A stretch of 64,000 nucleotides of DNA from Clostridiales bacterium Firm_08 (GTDB lineage Bacteria; Bacillota; Clostridia; Oscillospirales; QAKW01): assembly GCA_001604045.1 (NCBI GenBank), contig LVAN01000013.1:1-64000 (forward strand), in the 5' to 3' direction. This document shows positions 9,390-19,384 of this stretch, piece after piece. The notes beneath the pieces were generated by a model, which saw only the letters and a list, made by a program, of their open reading frames with translations, was not told the DNA's origin and ran no database searches. Position numbers and translations under genes: made by a program. Position 1 is the first letter of the stretch. Every line of letters starts with the position of its first letter.

Positions 9390-10814
9390 ATGGGAGGTTT
9401 TTTCGGAGCGGTCAGTAAGACCGACGCGCTCGCGGACGTATTTTTCGGAACGGATTATCATTCCCATCTCGGCACCCGCCGCGGCGGTATCGCCGTATGG
9501 GACAGGGAGATAGGACTTCAGCGGGAGATCCACAGCATCGAGAATTCGCCGTTCCGCACGCGCTTTGAGCACGTGTTTGAGACGATGCACGGTACGGCGG
9601 CGATCGGCTGCATCAGCGATCACGATCCCCAGCCGCTGCTCATCCGCTCGAGGCTCGGCGTGTACGCGATCTGCGTGACCGGCGTCATCAACAACGCCGA
9701 CGCGCTCATCGAGCGGTATCTCACCGATATCGGCGGACATTTCGACGCGATGACGAACGGCGGCGTCAACGCCACCGAACTTGTCGCCTCTCTCATCAAT
9801 CAGAAAGAGGACTTTGCCGAAGGCATCCGCTTCGCGCAGCAGAAGATCGAGGGCACGGCCAATATCCTGATCCTCAAAAACGACGGCACGCTGATCGCCG
9901 CGCGGGACAGGATGGGACGGCTTCCGGTACAGATCGGCAAAAGAGAGGACGCCTGGTGCGCCTCTTTTGAGAATTTCGCCTATCAGAAACTCGGGTATTC
10001 CGATGAGCGGGAGCTGGGTCCGGGGGAGATCGTCGGCATCACCGCCGACGGCGTGACCGTGCTGTCCCCGCCGGGCGGGGAGATGCGGATCTGCTCGTTT
10101 CTCTGGAGTTATTACGGATACCCCACCTCGGCGTACGAGGGGGTCAACGTTGAGACGATGCGCTACCGCAACGGCGCGTCGATGGCGGACGCCGACGCCG
10201 CGGCGGGCAACAATACCACCGTCGACTACGTCGGCGGCGTGCCTGATTCCGGCACGCCGCACGCCATCGGGTATTCCAACAAAAGCGGCATCCCCTTCAC
10301 GCGGGCGTTTATCAAATATACGCCGACCTGGTCCCGCAGTTTTATGCCGGAGATGCAGACCGACCGCGACCGCATCGCCAAAATGAAGCAGATCCCCGTG
10401 CCGGAACTTATCAAGGGCAAAAAACTGCTGTTCGTGGACGACTCCGTCGTGCGCGGCACGCAGCTTCGGGAGACGGTGGATTTTCTCTACCGCAGCGGCG
10501 CCGAGGAGGTCCATATCCGCTCGGCGTGTCCGCCCATTATGTTCGGTTGTAAATATCTCAATTTTTCCCGCTCGACGAGTGATATGGAACTCATCGCCAG
10601 AAGGATGATCGCCGAGCTGGAAGGGGAGGACGGTTTTCAGCATATCGACGAGTACAGCGACGGCAGTACCGAGCGCGGCAAAAAACTGCGGGAGCGGATC
10701 TGCGAGGAACTCCACCTCGCCTCACTGGAATATCAATCGCTGGAAAACATCGTGAAAGCCATCGGACTGCCCGCCTGTAAACTCTGCACATACTGCTGGA
10801 ACGGAAAGGAGTAG
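9390..10814 (+). CDS. purF: Amidophosphoribosyltransferase homologue lacking canonical N-terminal Cys
   Basis: PRPP signature LLFVDDSVVRGTQ; N-terminus MGGFFGAVSK instead of (M)CG[VI]FG; RBS aaggaggt. Confidence 0.85.
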   Translation: MGGFFGAVSKTDALADVFFGTDYHSHLGTRRGGIAVWDREIGLQREIHSIENSPFRTRFEHVFETMHGTAAIGCISDHDPQPLLIRSRLGVYAICVTGVINNADALIERYLTDIGGHFDAMTNGGVNATELVASLINQKEDFAEGIRFAQQKIEGTANILILKNDGTLIAARDRMGRLPVQIGKREDAWCASFENFAYQKLGYSDERELGPGEIVGITADGVTVLSPPGGEMRICSFLWSYYGYPTSAYEGVNVETMRYRNGASMADADAAAGNNTTVDYVGGVPDSGTPHAIGYSNKSGIPFTRAFIKYTPTWSRSFMPEMQTDRDRIAKMKQIPVPELIKGKKLLFVDDSVVRGTQLRETVDFLYRSGAEEVHIRSACPPIMFGCKYLNFSRSTSDMELIARRMIAELEGEDGFQHIDEYSDGSTERGKKLRERICEELHLASLEYQSLENIVKAIGLPACKLCTYCWNGKE

Positions 10815-10817
10815 CCT

Positions 10818-11855
10818 ATGATCTCAAAATCAGACGCGTACGCCGCCGCCGGTGTGGACATCACCGCCGGATATAAAGCGGTGGAACTTATGAAAGCGCA
10901 CATAAAGCGCACCGAAACGGCAGGTGTTTCGGGCGGCATAGGGGGCTTTGGCGGCGCGTTCCTGCCCGATCTTGCCGGCATCAAAACGCCGGTGCTGGTG
11001 TCCGGTACCGACGGCGTCGGCACCAAACTCAAACTCGCGTTTCTGACCGACCGTCACGACACGGTCGGCGTCGACTGCGTGGCGATGTGCGTCAACGACA
11101 TCATTTGCGTCGGCGCAAAGCCGCTGTTTTTCCTCGACTATATCGCCTGCGGCAAAAACGTTCCCGAAAAGATCGCCGCCATCGTCGGCGGCGTGGCGGA
11201 CGGCTGTGTTGAGGCCGGCGCGGCGCTGATCGGCGGGGAAACGGCGGAGATGCCGGGCTTTTATCCCGAAAACGAGTACGATCTCGCGGGCTTTGCCGTG
11301 GGACTCGCGGACAGGGACCGCATGATCGATCCCGCCCGCACCAAAGCGGGGGACGTGCTGATCGCCCTGCCCTCCTCCGGCGTGCATTCCAACGGGTTTT
11401 CCCTGATCCGCAAGGTGTTTGACGTGGAAAACACCGATCTTTCGGCGCCGGTCGCGGAATTCGGCGGCAAAAGCCTCGGAGAGACGCTGCTCACCCCCAC
11501 CCGCATTTACGTAAAGCCGGTGCTGGCGGCGCTGGACGCCGTGACGGTCAAGGGCATCTCCCACGTCACCGGCGGCGGATTTTACGAAAACCTGCCGAGG
11601 GCGATCCCCGACGGTCTTTGCGCGAAAGTGGAAAAAGCGGCCGTCAGGGTCCTGCCGATCTTCGATCTCATTCAAAAGACCGGCGGCATCACGGAGCGGG
11701 ATATGTTCAACACCTTCAATATGGGCGTCGGCTTGTGTATGACCGTCGCCTCGGCGGACGCCGACAAGGCGCTTGCCGTTCTGAGAGAAAACGGCGAGGA
11801 CGCCTATATCATCGGTGAGATCACAAAGGGATCGGAGAAGATCGAGATATGCTGA
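10818..11855 (+). CDS. purM: Phosphoribosylformylglycinamidine cyclo-ligase
   Basis: SDAYAAAGVDITAGYKAVELM, GTDGVGTKLKLA, IGGETAEMPG. Confidence 0.96.
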   Translation: MISKSDAYAAAGVDITAGYKAVELMKAHIKRTETAGVSGGIGGFGGAFLPDLAGIKTPVLVSGTDGVGTKLKLAFLTDRHDTVGVDCVAMCVNDIICVGAKPLFFLDYIACGKNVPEKIAAIVGGVADGCVEAGAALIGGETAEMPGFYPENEYDLAGFAVGLADRDRMIDPARTKAGDVLIALPSSGVHSNGFSLIRKVFDVENTDLSAPVAEFGGKSLGETLLTPTRIYVKPVLAALDAVTVKGISHVTGGGFYENLPRAIPDGLCAKVEKAAVRVLPIFDLIQKTGGITERDMFNTFNMGVGLCMTVASADADKALAVLRENGEDAYIIGEITKGSEKIEIC

Positions 11856-12460
11856 AGCGAAAAGCGAACATCGCCGTCTTCGTTTCGGGCGGCGGCACCA
11901 ATTTGCAGGCGATCCTGGACGCCGCCGCGGCGGGAGATATCCCGCACGGCACGGTGGCGCTCGTCCTTTCCAACAAGGAAGGCGCCTACGCGCTGGAGCG
12001 CGCCGCGAAGGCGGATGTCCCCGCCTGCACCGTCCTCAGGGGAGACGGCGGACAGGCGGCGTTCGAGAAAAAAATACTTGAAAAACTCGCGGAATATGAT
12101 ATAGACATCGCGGTGCTGGCGGGATTTCTCACCATTTTGAGCGCCGACTTTATAAAGGCGTTCGGAAAGCCCGTGCTCAACGTTCATCCGTCGCTCATTC
12201 CCGCCTTTTGCGGCAAGGGATTTTATGGACTCAGGGTCCACGAGGCGGCGCTTGAAAAGGGCGTTAAGGTGACGGGCGCGACGGTGCATTTCGTCAACGA
12301 GATCCCCGACGGCGGCGAGATCATTATGCAGAAAGCGGTGGAGGTGCCGGAGGGCATCACGCCGCAGGCGCTGCAGAAACTTGTGATGGAGCGGGCGGAA
12401 TGGATCCTGCTGCCGCGGGCGACGGAAAAGATCTGTAAACAGATCGTGGAGGGTAAGTAA
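11849..12460 (+). CDS. purN: Phosphoribosylglycinamide formyltransferase
   Basis: IAVFVSGGGTNLQAILDA, AGFLTIL, LNVHPSLIPAF, GATVHFV. Confidence 0.95.
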   Translation: MLKRKANIAVFVSGGGTNLQAILDAAAAGDIPHGTVALVLSNKEGAYALERAAKADVPACTVLRGDGGQAAFEKKILEKLAEYDIDIAVLAGFLTILSADFIKAFGKPVLNVHPSLIPAFCGKGFYGLRVHEAALEKGVKVTGATVHFVNEIPDGGEIIMQKAVEVPEGITPQALQKLVMERAEWILLPRATEKICKQIVEGK

Positions 12461-12461
12461 T

Positions 12462-13181
12462 ATGGATATCTACAAAACAAACGACATCGCGGAACTGATC
12501 CGCGGCAACAGTTACGTCGGGCGCGGCATCGTGCTCGGCAAAAGCGGGAACGGCAAAAAGGCGGTCGCCGCGTATTTCATCATGGGGCGCAGCGCCAACA
12601 GCCGCAATCGGGTGTTCGCGCTGAAAGACGGCGCGCTGTTCACTGAGCCGTTCGACGCGTCCGCCGTGGAGGATCCGTCGCTGATCATCTACGCCGCTTT
12701 GCGAAAGGTTGAAAATAAACTCATCGTCACCAACGGCGACCAGACCGATACCATCGCCCGGGCGCTGCGGGAGGGAAAGACCTTTTCGGCGGCGCTTCGC
12801 ACCCGCGCCTTTGAGCCGGACGCGCCAAACCTCACGCCCCGTATCAGCGGCATGATCACCTTCGGGGACGGGGATATGCGCTATGATATGAGCATCCTCA
12901 AAAGCGCCGATCCCGAGGGGACGGCGTGCAACCGCTACACCTTTGAGTACGCGGCGACGGCAGGCGTGGGGCATTTCCTGCACACCTACGTTTGCGACGG
13001 CGCGCCCATCCCGTCTTTTCAGGGCGAGCCGGAACGCGTGGCGGTGCCGGACGATATCGACGCCTTTACGAGCGATTTATGGGACGCGCTGGACGCGGAC
13101 AATAAGATTTCCCTCTACGTTCGCTATACCGATCTCGCGGACGGATCCTTTGAGGATCGTCTGATCAATAAAAACAAGTAA
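12462..13181 (+). CDS. purO: IMP cyclohydrolase, PurO-type
   Basis: SYVGRGIVLGKSGNGKKAVAAYFIMGRSANSRNR, YEYAATAGVGH-like segment; sits between purN and the AICARFT gene. Confidence 0.8.
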   Translation: MDIYKTNDIAELIRGNSYVGRGIVLGKSGNGKKAVAAYFIMGRSANSRNRVFALKDGALFTEPFDASAVEDPSLIIYAALRKVENKLIVTNGDQTDTIARALREGKTFSAALRTRAFEPDAPNLTPRISGMITFGDGDMRYDMSILKSADPEGTACNRYTFEYAATAGVGHFLHTYVCDGAPIPSFQGEPERVAVPDDIDAFTSDLWDALDADNKISLYVRYTDLADGSFEDRLINKNK

Positions 13182-13194
13182 GGAGGATCCCACC

Positions 13195-14379
13195 GTGAAA
13201 GAATTTGAACTGAAATACGGCTGTAATCCCAACCAAAAGCCCGCGCGCATCTATATGCGGGAGGGCGGGGAGCTGCCCATCACCATCCTGAACGGAAAGC
13301 CGGGGTATATCAACTTTCTTGACGCCTTCAACGCCTGGCAGCTCGTCAGAGAACTGAAAGAGGCGCTGGGACTTCCGGCGGTCACCTCCTTCAAGCACGT
13401 TTCCCCTACCTCCGCCGCCGTCGGCATCCCGCTGAGCGATACGCTGAAAAAGGCGTGTTTCGTCGACGATATCGAGGGACTGGACGACAGCCCGCTCGCC
13501 TGCGCCTACGCCAGAGCGAGAGGCACCGACAGAATGTGCTCGTTCGGCGACTGGGTGGCGCTGAGCGACGTGTGCGACGAGACGACCGCGCGGCTGATCA
13601 AGCGGGAAGTCTCCGACGGCATCATCGCGCCGGGCTACACCCCCGAGGCGCTGGAGATCCTGAAAAGCAAGCGCAAGGGCGGCTACAACATCGTGGAGAT
13701 CGACCCCGCCTACCGCCCTGAGCCCGTCGAACGCAAGCAGGTGTTCGGCGTGACCTTCGAGCAGGGGCGCAACGAATACAAGATCGATAAAAGTCTGTTC
13801 GATAACATCGTCACAGCGAAAAAGGATCTGCCGGAGAGCGCCGCGCGGGATCTTATCGTCGCGCTGATCACCCTCAAGTATACGCAATCCAATTCCGTCT
13901 GCTACGCGGTGGACGGACAGGCGATCGGCGTCGGCGCGGGACAGCAGTCCCGCATCCACTGCACCCGGCTTGCCGGCGACAAAGCGGACACCTGGTTTCT
14001 GCGGCAGAGCGAAAAGGTGCTTTCCCTGCCCTTTAAGCCGGAGATCGGCAGGCCGGATCGCGACAACGCGATCGACAACTACATCAACCATAACGAGACG
14101 GATATCTGCGCCGACGGATACTGGCAGCGGTACTTCACCCGCCGTCCCGAGCCATTCACCGACGAGGAACAGCGGGCGTATCTCGACACGCTGTCCGGCG
14201 TCGCGCTGGGTTCCGACGCGTTTTTCCCCTTTGACGACAACATCGAGCGCGCCCGCCGCAGCGGCGTGGCGTATATCGCGGAGCCGGGCGGTTCCATCCG
14301 GGACGATGCCGTCATCTCCTGCTGTGATAAATACAATATGACGATGGCGTTTACCGGTATGAGGCTTTTCCACCATTAA
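13195..14379 (+). CDS. AICAR transformylase (PurH C-terminal domain only)
   Basis: LKYGCNPNQKPA, SFKHVSPTSAAVG, ARARGTDRMCSFGDWVALSD, VGAGQQSRIHCTRLAG, DAVISCCDKYNMTMAFTGMRLFHH; no MGS-like IMP cyclohydrolase domain. Confidence 0.88.
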   Translation: MKEFELKYGCNPNQKPARIYMREGGELPITILNGKPGYINFLDAFNAWQLVRELKEALGLPAVTSFKHVSPTSAAVGIPLSDTLKKACFVDDIEGLDDSPLACAYARARGTDRMCSFGDWVALSDVCDETTARLIKREVSDGIIAPGYTPEALEILKSKRKGGYNIVEIDPAYRPEPVERKQVFGVTFEQGRNEYKIDKSLFDNIVTAKKDLPESAARDLIVALITLKYTQSNSVCYAVDGQAIGVGAGQQSRIHCTRLAGDKADTWFLRQSEKVLSLPFKPEIGRPDRDNAIDNYINHNETDICADGYWQRYFTRRPEPFTDEEQRAYLDTLSGVALGSDAFFPFDDNIERARRSGVAYIAEPGGSIRDDAVISCCDKYNMTMAFTGMRLFHH

Positions 14380-14390
14380 GGAGACACCAA

Positions 14391-15656
14391 ATGAGAATAC
14401 TTGTCGTAGGCGGTGGCGGCAGAGAACACGCCATCATCAAAAAACTCAAAGAAAACGAGGCGGTCGATACCGTTTTTGCCCTGCCCGGCAACGGCGGCAT
14501 CGCGGGGGACGCGATCTGCGTCGCCATCGGCGCCACCGATATTGCCGGCATCACGGCGTTCGCCGTACAGAATGATATCGACTACGCCGTCGTCGCGCCG
14601 GACGATCCGCTGGTACTGGGCGCCGTGGACGCGCTGAGCGCCGCGGGCATCCCCTGTTTCGGCCCGGACAGCAAGGCGGCGATCATCGAGGGCAGCAAGA
14701 TATTCGCCAAGGATCTGATGAAAAAATACGGCATCCCCACGGCGGCGTATGAAACCTTCGACAGCGCCGACGCGGCGCTCGCCTATCTTGAAAACGCGCC
14801 GATGCCCGCCGTCATCAAGGCGGACGGACTGGCGCTCGGCAAGGGCGTTATCATCGCCGAAACGCGGGGGGAGGCGTTTGACGCCGTCCGCATCGTGATG
14901 CGGGATAAAAAATTCGGCAAAAGCGGGGAGCGCATCGTCATCGAGGAGTTTCTCACCGGACCTGAGGTTTCGGTGCTGGCGTTCACCGACGGCAAGACCG
15001 TCGTTCCGATGGCGTCCTCGATGGATCACAAGCGCGCGCTGGACGGCGACAAGGGACTTAATACCGGCGGGATGGGCACCATCGCGCCCAATCCGTTTTA
15101 TACGGAGGATGTCGCGGACCGCTGTATGCGGGAGATCTTTCTGCCGACCGTCCGGGCGATGACAGCCGAGGGACGGCCTTTCAAAGGATGCCTCTATTTC
15201 GGGCTGATGCTGACGGAAAACGGGCCGAAGGTCATCGAATACAACTGCCGTTTCGGCGATCCCGAAACGCAGGTCGTTCTGCCGCTGCTGGAAAGCGATC
15301 TTTTGACCGTGATGAAGGCGACGACGGACGGCACGCTCGCCGAAACGGAAGTGAAATTCAAAAAAGGCGCCGCCGCCTGCGTCGTGATGGCGTCGGCGGG
15401 CTATCCCGGCGCTTATGAAAAAGGAAAACCCATCCAAATACCGCGGGATATCGCGGATGATATCATCGTCGCGGGCGCGGCGCTGAAAGACGGTCATCTC
15501 GTGACAAGCGGCGGCAGAGTGCTGGGGGTCACCCACGTCGCGCCCACCCTCGCGGAGGCGCTGGACGGCGCGTATGAAAAAGTCCGCCGCGTTTCCTTCG
15601 ACGGCGCGTTTTACCGTCGGGACATCGGCGCGAGGGCGCTGAACAAAAAAGCGTAA
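14391..15656 (+). CDS. purD: Phosphoribosylamine-glycine ligase
   Basis: MRILVVGGGGREHAI, ATP-grasp, LNTGGMGTIAPNP. Confidence 0.96.
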   Translation: MRILVVGGGGREHAIIKKLKENEAVDTVFALPGNGGIAGDAICVAIGATDIAGITAFAVQNDIDYAVVAPDDPLVLGAVDALSAAGIPCFGPDSKAAIIEGSKIFAKDLMKKYGIPTAAYETFDSADAALAYLENAPMPAVIKADGLALGKGVIIAETRGEAFDAVRIVMRDKKFGKSGERIVIEEFLTGPEVSVLAFTDGKTVVPMASSMDHKRALDGDKGLNTGGMGTIAPNPFYTEDVADRCMREIFLPTVRAMTAEGRPFKGCLYFGLMLTENGPKVIEYNCRFGDPETQVVLPLLESDLLTVMKATTDGTLAETEVKFKKGAAACVVMASAGYPGAYEKGKPIQIPRDIADDIIVAGAALKDGHLVTSGGRVLGVTHVAPTLAEALDGAYEKVRRVSFDGAFYRRDIGARALNKKA

Positions 15657-15657
15657 A

Positions 15658-18600
15658 ATGGAGGATCAAATGGTTTACAGGATCTATTCCGAAAAGAAAA
15701 AAGAACTTACCAACGAGGCGAAGGCTCTGCTGAATGACGCGAGAGAACTGCTCGGCGTCAGGGGGCTTACCGGCGTGCGGCTGATCAACCGCTATGACGC
15801 GGAAAACATAACGGAGGAGACCTTCCGCAAGGCGAGGGACACCGTGTTTTCCGAGCCGCAGCAGGATATTACTTACGAAACGCTCCCGTCGGACGGCGCC
15901 GCGGCGGTGTTCGCGGTGGAATATCTGCCGGGGCAGTTCGATCAGCGCGCGGACAGCGCGGCGCAGTGCATCCAGATCCTGTCGCGGGGGGAGCGGCCGG
16001 TCGTGCGGTCCGCCAAAGTCTACGCGCTGTACGGCGATCTGACGGAGGCGGACGTCGCGGCGATCAAAAAATACGTCATCAATCCCGTCGAGGCGAGAGA
16101 GGCGGCTATGGAAAAGCCCGCGACCCTGCTCACGGCGTTCGACAGACCCGAAAGCGTGCCGACGGTGGACGGATTTACCGCGCTTGACGAAAAGGGGCTC
16201 ACGGATCTTGTCTCGTCCCTCGGACTCGCGATGGACGTGGATGATATCCGCTTCTGCCGCGATTATTTCCGCAAAGAGGGCAGAGATCCGACGCTGACCG
16301 AGATCCGTATGATCGACACCTACTGGTCGGATCACTGCCGCCACACCACCTTTTTGACGATCATCGACGACGTGGAATTTTCCGATCCGCTCCTGAAGGC
16401 GGCGTATGAGGACTATCTTGCCGCGCGTAAAAGCCTCGGGCGGGAGAATAAACCGATCTGTCTGATGGACATCGCCACCCTCGCCGCCAAAGCGCTGCGG
16501 GCGGAGGGAAAACTCGATAAACTCGACGAAAGCGAGGAGATCAACGCCTGCACCGTCAAGGCCGACGTGACGGTGGACGGCAAAAAAGAGCCCTGGCTGC
16601 TGCTTTTTAAAAACGAAACGCACAACCATCCCACCGAGATCGAACCTTTCGGCGGCGCGGCGACCTGCATCGGCGGCGCGATCCGCGATCCGCTGTCCGG
16701 CAGGGCGTACGTGTACGGCGCGATGCGGGTGACGGGCGCCGCCGATCCGACGGTCCCCATTCGGGACACACTGCCCGGCAAACTGCCGCAGCGCACCATC
16801 GTCACCACCGCGGCGGCGGGATATTCCTCTTACGGCAATCAGATCGGACTTGCCACCGGTATCGTTGACGAGATCTACCATCCCGGCTATGCCGCCAAAC
16901 GGATGGAGATCGGCGCGGTCATCGCCGCGGCGCCCGCTGACAACGTCAGACGGGAAGTCCCCGCGCCGGGCGACGTCGTTATTTTGCTCGGCGGCGCGAC
17001 GGGACGGGACGGCATCGGCGGCGCGACGGGATCCTCCAAAGCCCACACCGCCTCCTCCGTCGAGACCTGCGGCGCCGAGGTGCAGAAAGGCAACGCGCCG
17101 GAGGAGAGAAAACTCCAGCGCCTGTTCCGCGATCCCGCCGCCACCCGGCTGATCAAGCGGTGCAACGATTTCGGCGCGGGCGGCGTGTCCGTCGCCATCG
17201 GCGAACTCGCTGACGGACTGGATATCGACCTGGACGCCGTTCCAAAGAAATACGAAGGCCTGGACGGCACCGAACTTGCCATCAGCGAGTCGCAGGAACG
17301 CATGGCGGTCGTTATAGATCCGAAAGACGTTCCCCTCTTTCTTGAGAAAGCGGCGGCGGAAAATCTTTCCGCCACGCCTGTCGCCGTCGTCAAGGCGGAA
17401 CGGCGGCTGACGATGCGCTGGAAGGGAAACACCATCGTCGATCTTTCCCGTGATTTTCTGAACTCCAACGGCGCGGAGAAACATATCACCGTCACGCCCG
17501 CCGCGGCGCGGCTTGAAATGCCGACCTCTTTCGGCTCTTTCACGGAGGAGATGACCCGGCTGGCGGGAGATCTCAATATCTGCTCAAAGCGCGCGCTTTC
17601 CGAGAGGTTTGACTCCACCATCGGCGCGGGCACCGTGCTGATGCCGTTCGGCGGCAGATATCAACGCACCCCCATCCAGGCGATGGTACAGAAAATATCG
17701 TCGGAAAAGGGCGAGGTGTCCACCTGTTCGCTGATGTCCTACGGCTTCGATCCCGATATCAGTTCGCAAAGTCCCTACCACGGCGCCTATCTCGCGGTGG
17801 TGGAGTCGGTGGCGAAACTCATCGCCTCCGGCGCGGATTTCAAAGACGTTTATCTGACGTTTCAGGAGTATTTCGAGCGACCCGGCAAAGACGGCAAACG
17901 CTGGGGCAAGCCGCTTGCCGCTCTGCTCGGAGCGTTCGCGGCGCAGCGGGCGCTGGGTGTCGCCGCCATCGGCGGCAAGGACTCAATGTCCGGATCCTTT
18001 GAGGATCTCGACGTGCCGCCTACCCTCGTTTCCTTCGCGGTCACGACGCAGGAGATCGGAGAGATCATCTCTCCCGAACTGAAAACGGTGGGCAACCGCG
18101 TCGTACTGCTCACGCCGGAGTATGATGAAAACGGTCTGCCGGTGACGGCGTCGCTCATCAAACTGTTTGATAAAGTAACGGATCTCGTTCGCCGCGGCAG
18201 CGCTGTCAGCGTTTACACGCCGGAGCGCGGCGGGGTCGCCGCCGCGCTGATGAAAATGGCGTTCGGCAACGGGCTGGGCGTGCGGATCGGGGAGAGCGTA
18301 TCGAAACAAACGCTGTTTTCACCGCTTACCGGCGCGTTTTTGCTGGAGATCCGCGATGACAGCGAAGCGGAGCATACCGTCGCTGTCGTGACGGACCGCC
18401 CGACCCTCTCTTACGGCGGCGAGGAGATACCGCTCGACACACTGCTTTCGGTCTATGAGAGAAAACTCGAGGGCGTGTATCCCTCCAAAACGCCGGAGCG
18501 CGAGGCACCCGAAACACTGTCTTACGGGGAGACCGCGCGGCGTTCGCCCGCGCTGAAGACGGCGAGGCCCCGGGTGCTGATCCCGGTGTTCCCCGGCACC

Positions 18601-19362
18601 AACTGCGAGTATGACAGCGCGAGAGCCGTGGAGGCCGCCGGCGGCAGGGCGGAGATCCTCGTCGTCAACAACCTGTCCGCCGAAGGCGTCGACCGCTCGG
18701 TCGAGGCGTTCGCCGGCGCCCTTTCCGGCGCGCAGATGGTCTTTATCCCCGGCGGTTTCTCCGGCGGGGACGAGCCGGAGGGCAGCGGCAAGTTCATCAC
18801 CGCTTTTTTCCGCAACGAGGCGGTCAAAGAGGGCGTGGAGGATCTTCTCTCCCGCCGCGACGGGCTGATGTGCGGCATCTGCAACGGGTTTCAGGCGCTT
18901 ATCAAACTGGGGCTTGTCCCCTACGGCAGGATCATAGAGACCGACGCGTCCTGCCCGACGCTGACCTTCAACACCATCGGGCGGCATCAGTCCCGCATCG
19001 TGCGCACCCGCGTCGCCTCGGTCAAAAGCCCGTGGCTGGCGCGCCGCAAGGTCGGCGATATCATCAGCGTTCCGATCTCCCACGGCGAGGGCCGTTTCAT
19101 CGCGAGCGACGAGGTACTGGCGGATCTTATCAAAAACGGTCAGATCGCCACCCAGTACGTCGACGAGGCGGGCAAGGCGACCTACGACATCCTCTATAAT
19201 CCCAACGGCTCGCTCTGCGCCGTCGAGGGCGTCACCTCGCCGGACGGCAGGGTGTTCGGCAAGATGGGGCACAGCGAGCGGATCGGCAAGGGGCTTTACA
19301 AAAACGTCCCCGGCGACTACGATCTTGAAATGTTTGCCGCCGCCGTCGATTATTTCAAATAA
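15658..19362 (+). CDS. purL: Phosphoribosylformylglycinamidine synthase (single-chain, 1234 aa)
   Basis: DTYWSDHCRHTTF, FKNETHNHPTEIEPFGGAATCIGGAIRD, C-terminal glutaminase FPGTNCEYDSARA, GICNGFQ, SHGEGRF. Confidence 0.96.
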   Translation: MEDQMVYRIYSEKKKELTNEAKALLNDARELLGVRGLTGVRLINRYDAENITEETFRKARDTVFSEPQQDITYETLPSDGAAAVFAVEYLPGQFDQRADSAAQCIQILSRGERPVVRSAKVYALYGDLTEADVAAIKKYVINPVEAREAAMEKPATLLTAFDRPESVPTVDGFTALDEKGLTDLVSSLGLAMDVDDIRFCRDYFRKEGRDPTLTEIRMIDTYWSDHCRHTTFLTIIDDVEFSDPLLKAAYEDYLAARKSLGRENKPICLMDIATLAAKALRAEGKLDKLDESEEINACTVKADVTVDGKKEPWLLLFKNETHNHPTEIEPFGGAATCIGGAIRDPLSGRAYVYGAMRVTGAADPTVPIRDTLPGKLPQRTIVTTAAAGYSSYGNQIGLATGIVDEIYHPGYAAKRMEIGAVIAAAPADNVRREVPAPGDVVILLGGATGRDGIGGATGSSKAHTASSVETCGAEVQKGNAPEERKLQRLFRDPAATRLIKRCNDFGAGGVSVAIGELADGLDIDLDAVPKKYEGLDGTELAISESQERMAVVIDPKDVPLFLEKAAAENLSATPVAVVKAERRLTMRWKGNTIVDLSRDFLNSNGAEKHITVTPAAARLEMPTSFGSFTEEMTRLAGDLNICSKRALSERFDSTIGAGTVLMPFGGRYQRTPIQAMVQKISSEKGEVSTCSLMSYGFDPDISSQSPYHGAYLAVVESVAKLIASGADFKDVYLTFQEYFERPGKDGKRWGKPLAALLGAFAAQRALGVAAIGGKDSMSGSFEDLDVPPTLVSFAVTTQEIGEIISPELKTVGNRVVLLTPEYDENGLPVTASLIKLFDKVTDLVRRGSAVSVYTPERGGVAAALMKMAFGNGLGVRIGESVSKQTLFSPLTGAFLLEIRDDSEAEHTVAVVTDRPTLSYGGEEIPLDTLLSVYERKLEGVYPSKTPEREAPETLSYGETARRSPALKTARPRVLIPVFPGTNCEYDSARAVEAAGGRAEILVVNNLSAEGVDRSVEAFAGALSGAQMVFIPGGFSGGDEPEGSGKFITAFFRNEAVKEGVEDLLSRRDGLMCGICNGFQALIKLGLVPYGRIIETDASCPTLTFNTIGRHQSRIVRTRVASVKSPWLARRKVGDIISVPISHGEGRFIASDEVLADLIKNGQIATQYVDEAGKATYDILYNPNGSLCAVEGVTSPDGRVFGKMGHSERIGKGLYKNVPGDYDLEMFAAAVDYFK

Positions 19363-19384
19363 AACCAATCGGAGACGTGACAAA

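Noticed and set aside
15529-17484. 651-aa minus-strand ORF opposite purL
   Set aside because: Antisense shadow of a conserved gene; no recognisable domains.
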